Origin: Methylovulum sp.
GTDB taxonomy: Bacteria > Pseudomonadota > Gammaproteobacteria > Methylococcales > Methylomonadaceae
DNA length: 64,000 bases
Reading direction: 5' to 3'
Assembly: GCF_028687615.1 (NCBI RefSeq)
Contig: NZ_JAQTZU010000015.1
Location: 28,177 to 92,176, forward strand
Of the stretch, positions 43,458 through 54,757 are shown piece by piece (the stretch's first letter is position 1; every line of letters starts with the position of its first letter). The position numbers and the translations under genes are program-made. The notes beneath the pieces were generated by a model that was not told the origin of the DNA, did not search any database, and saw nothing but the letters and a program-made list of their open reading frames with translations.

Positions 43458-45815
43458 ATGGCAGAAAAACCCACTAAAAGCAGTGTCAGATACGCAACAA
43501 AAAAGCAAGCAAAAAAGGCGGGCTTCCACTGGTTTAGAAATCTTTTTCTGATCGCTTTTGTGGCTGGCAGCTTCGTGTTGATGAGTTATCTAGGCTATCT
43601 GGATTACAACGTCCGCAAGCAATTTGACGGTAAACGCTGGGCGATTCCGGCACGGGTTTATGCCGATCCTGTAGAACTTTATGCGGGCTATAACCTCACT
43701 GCGGAAAAATTTGAAGCATTGTTGCAAGCCCTGCACTACCGCAAAGACGCGCATTTGTCGCTGGAAGGGTCTTATTTTAGAAATGACCTACAAATCAATG
43801 TAAAAACCCGGCAATTCAAATTCTGGGATGAAACCCAAAACAGCCAAGCCATCAAGCTGATATTTAATGACACCGGCATCGCTTCGATAATGGCCTTATC
43901 TCCCTCTAAAAACCCTCAAGCCGAACAAACCGAAGTGGTGGAAGAAATACCGATTATCCGCATGGATCCGGTACAAATCGGCAATTTTTATCCGACCATC
44001 AAAGAAGACCGCATCTTGATTAAATTGAGCGAGGCGCCCGACGCGCTAACCAAAGGACTTCTTGCTTCTGAAGATCGTGATTTTTATCAACATTTTGGCA
44101 TTTCCATGCGCGGTATCGCGCGGGCGATGTGGGCCAATGTCCGTGCCGGCGACATGGTGCAAGGCGGCAGCACCATCACCCAACAACTGGCAAAAAACTT
44201 TTATTTAAGCTCGGAACGTAAGTTGTCGAGAAAACTTAAAGAAATGCTCATGGCTTTGATTTTGGAATACCGCTATCCCAAAGACGCCATCATGGAAGCT
44301 TATCTCAACGAAATTTACTTAGGCCAGGACGGTGCGAACGGTGTCCACGGTTTCGGTTTGGCGAGTGAATTTTATTTTGGCAACACCTTAAAAGACTTGC
44401 CGCTGGATCAAGTCGCCTTATTGGTGGCACTGGTGCGCGGGCCATCGGAATATGATCCCCGGCGTTATCCTGAGCGGGCCTTGCAACGCCGCAATCTGGT
44501 GTTGGATGAAATGGCGATGCAGCAATACATCACCGAACGCGAGGCGATGGATGCGAAGGCGAAACCATTGAGCATCATCCCCCGCAAGCAACGCACCCAT
44601 AACCGCTATCCTGGTTTTTTGGACTTGGTCAAACGGCAGTTAAAAGCCGATTACCGCGAAGAAGATTTCACGTCGGAAGGCTTGAAAATCTTTACCACGC
44701 TGGACACCCAAATCCAAGAGACCGTGGAAAAAACCGCTGTCGCCAAATTGCAGGAACTGGAAAAACTACCCAAGGCCAACAACCTGGAAACCGCCATCGT
44801 CGTCACCCGCAAGGACAGCGGCGAAATTGTCGCCCTGGTCAGTGGCCGGGAAAATGCCGAAGGCGGATTCAACCGCGCCTTGGATGCCGTGCGGCCTATC
44901 GGCTCGTTGATTAAGCCAGCCGTTTACTTGACGGCTCTGGAGAATCCCCAAAAATACACCATCACCACGCGTGTCAGCGACAGCACCATTGTCGTCCACG
45001 GACAAAACGGCACCGACTGGATACCCAAAAACTATGACCACCGCGAACACGGCAGCGTCCCTTTGCATAAAGCCTTGGCAAAATCCTACAACTTGGCGAC
45101 CGTGCGTATCGGCATGGATGTCGGCATTGCCAAAACCGCAAAGACCTTAAAACAATTGGGTGTCAACAAAGAAATCGACTTGTTTCCGTCGCTATTGCTC
45201 GGCGCATCATCACTGACACCGATGGATGTCACGCAAATGTACCAAACTATCGCGGGCGGCGGTTTTTTAACGCCGATCAAAGCGATTCGGGCCGTGATTT
45301 CATCAGATGACAAGTTTTTGCAGAGTTACCCTTTTAACGTCAAGGAATCCGTTGATCCAGATGCGACGTACATCGTCAACACCATTTTGCAAGAAGTCAT
45401 GCGTGAAGGGACGGGCAGTTCCGCATATAACGTGTTTCCGCACGATTATGGTTTGGCGGGCAAAACCGGCACCACCAATGATGCCAAAGATAGCTGGTTT
45501 GCTGGCTACACCGGCGATTACCTATCGGTAGTCTGGGTCGGTCGGGATGACAACAAGCCAGTAGGTCTAACGGGTGCGACAGGTGCGCTCCCCATCTGGA
45601 CGGCGGTGATGCAACGAATTTCCACCCAAGCGGTCACCTTGGACAAACCGGAAAATATCAGGATGGTCGCCGTTGACTCCTGTGGGCACGGGCGGGAATA
45701 CCCTTATATTGCCGGTTCAGAACCAGCACCCAGGGGCTGCGTAAAAGCCGTACCTGAACAGGACGAAGAAGAAAAACCTTGGTTTGAACCGTTTGAACGG
45801 TTTATTCCTGATTGA
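43458..45815 (+). CDS. mrcB: Penicillin-binding protein 1B (bifunctional)
   Basis: This enzyme polymerises and crosslinks peptidoglycan. I chose ATG 43458 (MAEKPTKSS) over an upstream GTG. One transmembrane segment lies at about residues 27-50 (LFLIAFVAGSFVLMSYLGYL). The glycosyltransferase (GT51) domain has LLASEDRDFYQHFG and GGSTITQQLAKNFYL. The transpeptidase has RPIGSLIKPAVYL (SxxK), SYNLATVRIG (SxN) and AGKTGTTNDAKDSWF (KTG). The UB2H-like region precedes the glycosyltransferase, as in PBP1B. About 785 residues. Confidence 0.93.
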   Translation: MAEKPTKSSVRYATKKQAKKAGFHWFRNLFLIAFVAGSFVLMSYLGYLDYNVRKQFDGKRWAIPARVYADPVELYAGYNLTAEKFEALLQALHYRKDAHLSLEGSYFRNDLQINVKTRQFKFWDETQNSQAIKLIFNDTGIASIMALSPSKNPQAEQTEVVEEIPIIRMDPVQIGNFYPTIKEDRILIKLSEAPDALTKGLLASEDRDFYQHFGISMRGIARAMWANVRAGDMVQGGSTITQQLAKNFYLSSERKLSRKLKEMLMALILEYRYPKDAIMEAYLNEIYLGQDGANGVHGFGLASEFYFGNTLKDLPLDQVALLVALVRGPSEYDPRRYPERALQRRNLVLDEMAMQQYITEREAMDAKAKPLSIIPRKQRTHNRYPGFLDLVKRQLKADYREEDFTSEGLKIFTTLDTQIQETVEKTAVAKLQELEKLPKANNLETAIVVTRKDSGEIVALVSGRENAEGGFNRALDAVRPIGSLIKPAVYLTALENPQKYTITTRVSDSTIVVHGQNGTDWIPKNYDHREHGSVPLHKALAKSYNLATVRIGMDVGIAKTAKTLKQLGVNKEIDLFPSLLLGASSLTPMDVTQMYQTIAGGGFLTPIKAIRAVISSDDKFLQSYPFNVKESVDPDATYIVNTILQEVMREGTGSSAYNVFPHDYGLAGKTGTTNDAKDSWFAGYTGDYLSVVWVGRDDNKPVGLTGATGALPIWTAVMQRISTQAVTLDKPENIRMVAVDSCGHGREYPYIAGSEPAPRGCVKAVPEQDEEEKPWFEPFERFIPD

Positions 45816-45967
45816 CAATCAGTGTCCACAAACGGCATGGCGCGAAGTGAAAGACACGAAAAATACCCGTGCCACCGCGAATAAGCCTAGAGTGCAAACC
45901 TGGATTTGCACTCCAGAAACACACAAAATAACCCCGCTTCCCAACATTTTTTGATGAGCATCATCCC

Positions 45968-46597
45968 ATGAACCCGATTTTTTTCCGCACCGCGTTTATC
46001 GCCATTTGTTTATCCCTGTCCACCGCCGCATTCGCTGAAACCAAACCCGTAGAACAACTAAAATCCTTCCTCGCCAACACCCGCTCGCTCACCGCCGATT
46101 TCAAACAAATTTTGCTGAACGAAGCAGGCAATCCCGCGCAAACCAGCTACGGCTTGCTGTATCTGCAACGTCCGGGGCGGTTCCGCTGGGATTACCAAAA
46201 ACCCTTCCAACAACAAATCATCGCCACTGGCGGTAAAGTCTGGTTTTACGACACCGAACTCGAACAAGTCACGATCAAAAAACTGGATGAATCGGTGGGC
46301 TCCACCCCTGCCCTGCTGTTGAGCGGCGACATCAACCTGGAAGACAATTACACGATGGAAGGGCAAGGCGTTGAAGGCGATATGCAGTGGATAAAATTAC
46401 TGCCCAAAAACCAGGACAGCAGCTTCAAATACTTGGTGATCGGTTTGGAAAAAGGCCAGCTCAGCGGCATGGAACTGAGCGACAATTTCGGGCAATTGAC
46501 GCGCATTTATTTCTCCAACATCAAAAACAACCCACCGATTGATGCCAAGCTCTTCAACTTCCAAGCCCCCAAAGGCGTGGACGTTTTTTCCGAATAA
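45968..46597 (+). CDS. lolA: Outer-membrane lipoprotein carrier LolA
   Basis: LolA ferries lipoproteins across the periplasm. The 209-residue protein has a signal peptide ending AAFAE, and then SLTADFKQILLNEAG and GLLYLQRPGRFRWDYQKPFQQ, which are family hallmarks. The rarA gene follows after 16 bases, as in many gammaproteobacteria (lolA-rarA). Confidence 0.94.
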   Translation: MNPIFFRTAFIAICLSLSTAAFAETKPVEQLKSFLANTRSLTADFKQILLNEAGNPAQTSYGLLYLQRPGRFRWDYQKPFQQQIIATGGKVWFYDTELEQVTIKKLDESVGSTPALLLSGDINLEDNYTMEGQGVEGDMQWIKLLPKNQDSSFKYLVIGLEKGQLSGMELSDNFGQLTRIYFSNIKNNPPIDAKLFNFQAPKGVDVFSE

Positions 46598-46613
46598 GCC
46601 CGAATCGCCGCCG

Positions 46614-47924
46614 ATGTTTGACCAGTCCCTACAACCTTTGGCAGACCGGATGCGCCCCCGTGTCCTCAGCGAATATATCGGGCAAGCGCATCTGCTAAAA
46701 CCCGGCAAACCGCTGTACGAAGCGATTTTATCAGGCCGTTTGCACTCAATGATTTTCTGGGGGCCGCCAGGGACAGGCAAAACCACGTTGGCAAGGCTGA
46801 TTGCCCAACATTCCGATGCCGTGTTGTTGCCGCTGTCCGCCGTGTTGTCGGGCGTGAAAGAAATCCGCGCCGCCGTCGAAGAGGCGAAAAAACTCCAGCA
46901 AAGCCAAAACAAACGTACCGTGTTGTTTGTTGACGAAGTGCACCGCTTCAACAAAGCCCAACAAGATGCTTTTTTGCCGCATGTCGAAGACGGCACGGTC
47001 TACTTTGTCGGTGCGACCACCGAAAACCCCTCGTTCGCGCTCAACAACGCGCTGCTGTCACGCGCCCATGTCTATGTGCTTAACGCGCTGACCACCGATG
47101 ATTTATTGCAGGTGTTGGAACAAGCCCTGACCGACACCGAGCGCGGCTTAGGAAAGCTCGCCATAGCCATGGACGACACCATCAAACAGCAATTTGCGCG
47201 GGTTGCCGACGGTGATGCCAGACGCTTATTGAATTTGCTGGAAATTGCCGTGGAACTCGCCGCCGCCCAACAACGCCAAGACATAGACGAGAGCATCGCC
47301 CAAGAAGTGCTGTCCGGCGGCGTGCGGCGGTTTGACAAACAAGGCGATGATTTTTATGACCAAATATCGGCCTTGCACAAATCCGTGCGCGGCAGCTCGC
47401 CCGATGCGTCATTGTATTGGCTATGCCGCATGATAGACGGCGGTTGTGATTTGAACTATCTGGCCCGACGCATCGTGCGCATGGCCTCGGAAGACATCGG
47501 CAACGCCGACCCCCGCGCCCTGCAAATCGCCATCAACGCCTGGGAAGCCCAAGAACGCCTGGGCAGCCCCGAAGGCGAGCTGACCTTGGCGCAAGCCGTG
47601 GTTTACTTGGCTTGCGCCCCGAAAAGCAACGCCGTCTACAAAGCCTACAAAGCCGCCATGCACGACGCCGCCCAACACGGCAGCCTCCCCGTCCCCCTGC
47701 ACCTTCGCAACGCCCCCACCAAGCTGATGAAATCGCTGGACTACGGCAAAGCCTACCGCTACGCCCACAATGAACCCGAAGCTTACGCCGCTGGCGAGAC
47801 TTATTTCCCCGACGGTTTTCCTGAAACCCGCTATTACGAACCTGTCACTCGCGGTCTGGAAATTAAAATCAGTGAAAAGCTCAAGCATTTACGGGAATTG
47901 GATAAGGGTTGGGAAAGGAAATAA
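46614..47924 (+). CDS. rarA: Replication-associated recombination ATPase RarA (MgsA)
   Basis: RarA acts at stalled replication forks. I chose ATG 46614 (MFDQSLQPLADRMRPR), since upstream codons only overlay the end of lolA. The AAA domain has FWGPPGTGKTTLARLIA (Walker A), LFVDEVHRFNKAQQDAFLP (Walker B) and GATTENPSF (sensor 1). The C-terminal tetramerisation part includes YDQISALHKSVRGSSPDASLYW. About 436 residues. Confidence 0.95.
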   Translation: MFDQSLQPLADRMRPRVLSEYIGQAHLLKPGKPLYEAILSGRLHSMIFWGPPGTGKTTLARLIAQHSDAVLLPLSAVLSGVKEIRAAVEEAKKLQQSQNKRTVLFVDEVHRFNKAQQDAFLPHVEDGTVYFVGATTENPSFALNNALLSRAHVYVLNALTTDDLLQVLEQALTDTERGLGKLAIAMDDTIKQQFARVADGDARRLLNLLEIAVELAAAQQRQDIDESIAQEVLSGGVRRFDKQGDDFYDQISALHKSVRGSSPDASLYWLCRMIDGGCDLNYLARRIVRMASEDIGNADPRALQIAINAWEAQERLGSPEGELTLAQAVVYLACAPKSNAVYKAYKAAMHDAAQHGSLPVPLHLRNAPTKLMKSLDYGKAYRYAHNEPEAYAAGETYFPDGFPETRYYEPVTRGLEIKISEKLKHLRELDKGWERK

Positions 47925-48055
47925 TGCCTTAAATTGCCGATTCGCAAACGGAGACATCCAACTCTCCGTCGATTCGCCCCCCACCGTGACACAAAAACTC
48001 ATTAACCCGATGTATCCGCCACCTGCTACAGCCAACACGACTGGTTTCACCGCTC

Positions 48056-48198
48056 AGAACGTGTTTTAAAAGCGTCGCGAGCGATTCGATTGCAAGGCGC
48101 ACGGAGCGGAAAAACCGAAATGTACTGGAGTACATGAGGATTTTGAGCACCGCGCAACGCCGCAATCGAACCGCGTAGCAGCTTTTAAAACACGTTCT
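48056..48198. repeat. Inverted-repeat (MITE-like) element of about 143 bp
   Basis: Perfect 18-bp arms AGAACGTGTTTTAAAAGC and its complement (48181-48198) close an imperfect palindrome whose inner arms share GATTCGATTGC-like sequence. There is no coding capacity. Confidence 0.7.
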
Positions 48199-48289
48199 CA
48201 ACACATTAATCAGCCTCCAAAGTAAGGCCAAACAGGAATTTACAATTGTTGATATACAGTTGACGAATCATTTACGATGAAGCTATCTG

Positions 48290-48813
48290 TTGAAGATGAG
48301 GCTAAACCATAACATAGGTAACGACCTTGCCAATATGCTGATCGGGAATGCAGCCACTAACATCCTCAACGGTGGCGCAGGTGCGGATACCTTCAAAAGC
48401 GGCTTGGGCGATGATTTTTACATCGTTGATCTTGCAGGTGACACTGTGGTGGAAAATGCTAGTGAAGGCATAGACACTGTACAAGCTGCTGTAACTTACA
48501 TACTGGCGGCTAACGTTGAAAACCTTACGCTCACCGGACTCGCCGCCATCAATGGCATCGGCAACACCCTCGCCAACACGCTGAACGGCAACGCGGCGGC
48601 GGACACGCTGAATGGAGGAAATGGCGCGGACACCGCGCAAAGTTCAGTCACTTTCACGTTGGCGGCAAATATGTGGACAACGGCGTGGACAGCGCAATGT
48701 ATTTGTTTAAATCGTCAGGTGCGGACGCGTTGGTCAGCAGTACGGGATTGACTTTGGTTGGCACATTGCAAGGCGCGGCGCAAACGGCGTTGGCGGATTA
48801 TGGCTTTGCTTGA
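48290..48813 (+). pseudogene. RTX calcium-binding repeat fragment
   Basis: The frame starting at 48290 has RTX nonapeptide-type sequence (LNGGAGADTF, LNGGNGADT) and the interspersed DTVQAAVTYILAANVENLTLTG unit of RTX exoproteins. Coherent sequence continues from about 48661 to a stop at 48813 in another frame (ending ALADYGFA), so the frame is broken near 48655. There is no N-terminal secretion or catalytic domain, and RTX proteins are normally far larger. This is a remnant. Confidence 0.75.
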
Positions 48814-49203
48814 ATGATGGGCAAGTGAGTGTGGATATTTATATCGTTTTAGGATTCGGTAAAAAATAACTTTCCGATTTGAATAGAATACGGGCAGCCG
48901 GTAGGGGCGAATTTATTCGCTCTAGGTGATTCAAATCGCCCCTACAATTTTGTAATTTCAATATCTAAATCAATAGGATAAAAATAGAAAAACTTCCACA
49001 CGGCTTTACGGAGACCCAAAATTCATACCTACTCCCATCTTACTTTGAAAACGTACAGCTTTGAAATGACTGGACACCTTGTAAGTCAAAGGTTGCAGTC
49101 ACACAAAAGCATACGATTTTTCACTCAGATGAGAGTAAATCAAATTTACCGGAACTTTCTTTTTATCGCCCCGTCTTATTTGCGTTCGCCTTCCACGGTG
49201 ATC

Positions 49204-49289
49204 AACCAGCCGTAGTTCCCCCCTTTGTTAAACGGCTGGTTTTCCCCTCAAGCCCCAGTGTCTTCTCCAGCACTGGGGCTTTCTTTTTT
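49204..49289 (+). terminator. Tandem hairpins with Rho-independent terminator; possible small-RNA 3' end
   Basis: Hairpin 1 has 9-bp arms AACCAGCCG (49204-49212) and CGGCTGGTT (49233-49241). Hairpin 2 has arms AGCCCCAGTG (49251-49260) and CACTGGGGCT (49271-49280), followed by TTCTTTTTT. The direction is plus, away from any upstream intact plus-strand gene, so it may end a small RNA beginning somewhere after 49000 rather than a messenger. The start is not identified. Confidence 0.55.
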
Positions 49290-49298
49290 CCGGCATAT

Positions 49299-49925
49299 TC
49301 AAATGGCAAGCTCAACGCCGGCAACCGGGGCCAATTCAAATAAGGCATCCAAAGCCAAATGGACTTCATCAACGCCGATTTTTTTCAAAGACGAAAACAT
49401 TTGCAGGCTCAATGGAATAGTGACGTTTTGCAAATCCCGTTGCACTTGCAACAAGGTGTTTTTCGCGGCGCCAAAAGTCAGCTTGTCGGACTTGGTCAAT
49501 AAAATATGCAGGGGCAAATCGCTATGCTGGCACCATTCGACCATTTGCCAATCGAATTCGGTCAACGGATGGCGGATGTCCATCACTAAAATGATCGCGC
49601 ACAAAGATTTGCGGCTGGTTAAATAGGTTTCCATCAATTTGTGCCAATCCTGCTTGACGTCCCAAGGCACCTTGGCATAACCGTAGCCAGGCAAATCGAC
49701 AAAACGCTTGTGTTCGTTGATTTCAAAAAAATTCAGCATTTGGGTCCGGCCTGGCGTTTTACTGATCCGCGCCAACGAATTTTGCCTGGTCAACGTATTG
49801 ATCGCGCTGGATTTTCCGGCGTTTGAACGGCCTGCAAAGGCTATTTCCTTACCCTCATCAGCAGGCGTGTTTTTAAGATGCGGGGAACTGTTTATAAATT
49901 TTGCTTGGTGGTAAAGTGGGTTCAT
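49299..49925 (-). CDS. engB: Ribosome biogenesis GTPase EngB (YihA/YsxC)
   Basis: EngB is an essential GTPase for large-subunit assembly. The 208-residue protein has P-loop GRSNAGKSSAINTL, the switch region KTPGRTQMLNFFEI, G3 DLPGYG and G4 LLTKSDKL. It is divergent from the cytochrome c4 and dsbA genes, the same order seen in many gammaproteobacteria. Confidence 0.96.
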   Translation of the reverse strand: MNPLYHQAKFINSSPHLKNTPADEGKEIAFAGRSNAGKSSAINTLTRQNSLARISKTPGRTQMLNFFEINEHKRFVDLPGYGYAKVPWDVKQDWHKLMETYLTSRKSLCAIILVMDIRHPLTEFDWQMVEWCQHSDLPLHILLTKSDKLTFGAAKNTLLQVQRDLQNVTIPLSLQMFSSLKKIGVDEVHLALDALFELAPVAGVELAI

Positions 49926-50115
49926 CGTTGCCTCGCTTAAGCGGTGTAATTAGGGTAGAATTTGGCAGATTATGCGGCCTGCATGTTCTTAATGGCTATT
50001 ATAACGACCTGATGCACTTCCAGCTTAAAGGCCACCCAACGTTTAACGTTGCCGCTGGCTTTTGATAATCAAGCTGGCATCAAACCAATTATTTAATTCC
50101 GACGAGGGAAACCTG

Positions 50116-50778
50116 ATGAAAAAACAATGGCTGGCACTTTCACTGGCCCTGGCGCTCGCCAGTACGTCAAGTGTGTTACACGCAGAAGGCGGCGCGGAGG
50201 CCGGAAAAGAAAAATCCGCCAGTTGCGCCAGTTGTCATGGCGAACAAGGTAATAGCATGGTATCAACATTCCCCAAACTTGCCCAGCAGCATCCCTTGTA
50301 TTTGGTGAAACAATTACAGGCATTTAAAAACGGCTCCCGTAATAACCCGATGATGTCCGCGATGGCGACGGGCTTGTCCGATGATGACATGGAAGATATT
50401 GCGGCTTACTATGCGGAACATAAAATTACCGACAATGCCCTGCCGGAATTGGCCGATGATGAAGCAAAACCAGGAACCAAACCGGAAGAAACTGTCCAAG
50501 CCTTGATCAAGCAAGGTGGCGATTTGTACCGTAACGGAGATTTGCCCCGCGAAGTCTCCGCGTGCATCGCTTGCCACGGGCCGCAAGGCGAAGGCAACAA
50601 ACCCGCCGGATTTCCTTTGCTAAAATCCCAACATGCGGATTATTTGATCCAAACCCTGTCTGATTTCAAATCCGATGCGCGTAGCAACAACCCTGAAAAC
50701 ATGATGCACATGATCGCCAAAAAAATGACCCTGGAAGAAATTAAGGCCGTTGCCTATTACATTTCCATGATGAAATAA
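50116..50778 (+). CDS. Cytochrome c4, diheme
   Basis: This is a periplasmic diheme electron carrier, usually feeding terminal oxidases. I set the start at ATG 50116 (MKKQWLALSLALALAS), which gives a signal peptide ending VLHAEG; an upstream start adds 18 implausible residues. Two CxxCH sites are present, CASCH and CIACH, each followed by an EGN/QGN-type segment, with distal Met ligands likely in NPMMSAMA and NMMHMI. 220 residues. Confidence 0.92.
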   Translation: MKKQWLALSLALALASTSSVLHAEGGAEAGKEKSASCASCHGEQGNSMVSTFPKLAQQHPLYLVKQLQAFKNGSRNNPMMSAMATGLSDDDMEDIAAYYAEHKITDNALPELADDEAKPGTKPEETVQALIKQGGDLYRNGDLPREVSACIACHGPQGEGNKPAGFPLLKSQHADYLIQTLSDFKSDARSNNPENMMHMIAKKMTLEEIKAVAYYISMMK

Positions 50779-50821
50779 AATCCCTATCAAAGTTGGTATT
50801 ACTTACGGAGCCACCCAAACC

Positions 50822-51436
50822 ATGCTAAAAAAAATTGCCCACACCAGTTTGCTCATGCTATTGCTGATTTGCTCAACGTCAAATGCGGAACCAGCGGGTT
50901 ATGAAACCTTATCGTCCCCCCAGCCTACCCAACATCCCGATAAAATCGAAGTGATTGAATTTTTCTGGTATGGCTGCCCGCATTGCTATGCTTTCGAGCC
51001 TGAATTGGCAAAATGGGTGAAAAAACTGCCTAAAAATGTCGAATTCATCCGTCAACCTGCGGTTTTCAGTGAATTGTGGGGCAAACACGCCAAAGCGTAT
51101 TTTGTCGCCGAATCTTTAGGCGTTGTTGAGAAAGTCCACGCGGACTTGTTTGACGCCATCCAAAACAAGAAAGAAAAGCTGGAATCCGAAGAAGACCAAG
51201 CTAAGTTTTTTGTCGCCCACGGTGTCAAGGAAGCCGATTTCCATGACGCTTACAAATCTTTCGCGGTCGATTCCAAAATGCGCCAAGCCTCCGTGACTGC
51301 CGGACGTTATGGCATCACCGGCGTACCCGCCGTGATTGTCAACGGCAAATATCTGACCAACGGCCCGTTGGCGGGTTCGCATGAAAAAATGATTGAAGTG
51401 ATGGACAAATTGATCAAACAAGAAGGCGCGAAATAA
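50822..51436 (+). CDS. dsbA: Thiol:disulfide interchange protein DsbA
   Basis: DsbA introduces disulfide bonds in the periplasm. The 204-residue protein has a signal peptide ending TSNAEP, the active site CPHC in FFWYGCPHCYAFEP, and the cis-Pro loop GVPAVIVNGKY. Length matches the family. It follows cytochrome c4 after 43 bases. Confidence 0.95.
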   Translation: MLKKIAHTSLLMLLLICSTSNAEPAGYETLSSPQPTQHPDKIEVIEFFWYGCPHCYAFEPELAKWVKKLPKNVEFIRQPAVFSELWGKHAKAYFVAESLGVVEKVHADLFDAIQNKKEKLESEEDQAKFFVAHGVKEADFHDAYKSFAVDSKMRQASVTAGRYGITGVPAVIVNGKYLTNGPLAGSHEKMIEVMDKLIKQEGAK

Positions 51437-51458
51437 GCCCGCAGGACAAGCACAATGC

Positions 51459-51488
51459 AGGGTGGATGCAATACGCTTCATCCACCCT
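51459..51488. terminator. Hairpin between dsbA and purB
   Basis: A 10-bp stem AGGGTGGATG / CATCCACCCT with a 10-base loop sits between the convergent dsbA and purB. There is little T-run on either side, so termination strength is uncertain. Confidence 0.5.
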
Positions 51489-51499
51489 CCCCTCAAAAA

Positions 51500-52909
<1,410 letters not shown>

Positions 52910-53058
52910 TCAAAAATTATTTATTATGGTGATCGGCTTTTGGCTATTTTAGATTATCCTGGCCCTTTTCAGGAAAACATTGGCGGACAGACATGAAGCC
53001 CGCCAATCATGGCGTAAAATAACCACCATCCTTTTTTAATTTCATCCCGCAGAATTAA

Positions 53059-54702
53059 ATGAATAAGCCTATTGCCACAACCCGACACTGGCTGGACCCG
53101 GAAAAACAACAAGACCATTTATATCAATATTCCTTCAAGGAAATCGAACATCGTCTGTTCCACGGCTCGTATGTGGGTGACAAGCGGGATTATGTTTTTC
53201 TTGCCACCCCCAAAGCGGCTTGCAGCACGATGAAATGGATCTTGGTCGATTTGGAAAACCGCCATGTCCCTTTGCGGCATTTTGGCCTGCAAACCAGCCG
53301 GGAAATGATCATCCATGCCCGCCCGCATGACATAAAAAACTTGATGCAATTCAGCGAAGATGAACGCTTACGCTTACTGAACGACGGGAAGGTTGTCCGC
53401 TTTTGTGTGGTCAGAAACCCTTATGCCCGCATCGCCTCGGCATGGTCTAACAAAATACGCCAAAAAGAGCCGGAATTGCGTAACAGTTGGCAACGGATTG
53501 CCGAATACTTTGGCACTGATCCAGAAATTTGCCCCAGCTTCCCGCAATTTGCCCGCTGGGTTGTTGAAACCGCACAAGCCGACCACTGTAACAACCACTG
53601 GCACAGCATGGCGCACCTGTTGCTTCCTGAGTTAATGCGTTACACGCATATTTTGCATACAGAAAACCTTGAAGCAGAATTTGCTTCGGTGTTAAAAATC
53701 ATCGCCCCGGCAAAAAACGCCGGTGATTTGCTAAAAAAACATCGCATCAACGAATCATTGCCCATTGATTGGCAAAGTTATTATGATGAAGAAACCGCCC
53801 AACGGGTTGCCCAATTTTATCATGAAGATTTCAAACAGTTTGGCTACGCCCTGGATTCCTGGAAACCTTCGCCGCAAACACTCAGCTTGGCTGAAGAAGT
53901 TATCCATTTGCGCAAGCAACTTGCCAGACTTGAAAATTCCGCGCTTGAAGCCATTCGGGCCAGAAACGAGGTCATCAATGACTTATGCAAAAAAGCCCCA
54001 CCCACTGACGAAACCAATGTGAACAACCCGTATATTGTCCTCGTTTTGGGAGATTCACATGCCCGTCTCTTTGAACGGGAAAATTGGCTGAAACTAACCC
54101 CCAAAATGGCCTGGAAATCGGTCATTGTGGAAGGTGCAACCCTATCGGGCCTACAAAACCCCAACAGCCAAACCCAAGCCGCCGAACATTTTAAACACGC
54201 ATTACAACAACATCCTGCCAAAATAATCTTGTTCTGCTTGGGGGAAGTGGACACCGGTTTCGTCATTTGGTATCGGGCGGAAAAACATCACATCGATAGG
54301 CAGCAAGCAACCCAACAGGCCATCGACAATTACTGCCAGCTCATCACCCTAGCGCAGCAAAAAGCCAAAGTGGTCGTCCTCAGCACCCCCCTGCCCACCT
54401 TACGCGATGGTTTGGCACAAGGCGAGGTCGCCAAAGCCAGGTTAAGCGTGAAGGCCAACCAACAGGAGCGTACCGACTTGACCCGGCAATTCAATGCCGC
54501 TATTGAATCATGGTGTAACGGTCACGGCGTCAGTTATGTCAATCTTGATCCCTTATCAGTCGGCCCCGACGGACAGGTCGATCCTAAACTGCTCCATCCG
54601 AATCCGTTAAACCATCATTATAACCCCGGCTATTACCAGGAATTATTGGCAGAACATTTATTGCCCCTCATCAGAAAAATAATGTGGAACAAAGCCGATT
54701 GA
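53059..54702 (+). CDS. Sulfotransferase fused to an SGNH/GDSL-like hydrolase
   Basis: The 547-residue protein has two domains. Residues about 1-270 are a family-2 (carbohydrate) sulfotransferase: the PAPS 5'-phosphosulfate loop is FLATPKAACSTMKW and the 3'-phosphate site is VVRNPYARIASAWSNK. After a short coiled-coil-like helix (280-310), residues 320-545 look like an SGNH hydrolase: VLVLGDSHARLF with the nucleophile Ser, the LGEVD-type block III, and HPNPLNHHYN with the catalytic His. Such a pairing would modify a glycan or lipid by sulfation and acyl/acetyl-ester removal. No signal peptide. Substrate unknown. Confidence 0.8.
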   Translation: MNKPIATTRHWLDPEKQQDHLYQYSFKEIEHRLFHGSYVGDKRDYVFLATPKAACSTMKWILVDLENRHVPLRHFGLQTSREMIIHARPHDIKNLMQFSEDERLRLLNDGKVVRFCVVRNPYARIASAWSNKIRQKEPELRNSWQRIAEYFGTDPEICPSFPQFARWVVETAQADHCNNHWHSMAHLLLPELMRYTHILHTENLEAEFASVLKIIAPAKNAGDLLKKHRINESLPIDWQSYYDEETAQRVAQFYHEDFKQFGYALDSWKPSPQTLSLAEEVIHLRKQLARLENSALEAIRARNEVINDLCKKAPPTDETNVNNPYIVLVLGDSHARLFERENWLKLTPKMAWKSVIVEGATLSGLQNPNSQTQAAEHFKHALQQHPAKIILFCLGEVDTGFVIWYRAEKHHIDRQQATQQAIDNYCQLITLAQQKAKVVVLSTPLPTLRDGLAQGEVAKARLSVKANQQERTDLTRQFNAAIESWCNGHGVSYVNLDPLSVGPDGQVDPKLLHPNPLNHHYNPGYYQELLAEHLLPLIRKIMWNKAD

Positions 54703-54757
54703 TTTGATTCATCAAAAAATCTTGAATTTTTCAGAATATTTACTGATGTTACGCATT

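Larger units (their letters stand above)
47925..49298. other. Decayed non-coding region between rarA and engB
   Basis: About 1.4 kb without an intact gene. It contains a long inverted-repeat element (48056-48198), a broken RTX-repeat fragment (48290-48813), a sequence at 48846-48880 that resembles an arm of the element at 36541-36648, and two hairpins before a T-run (49204-49289). It looks like a graveyard of an adhesin or toxin gene and repeats. Confidence 0.6.
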
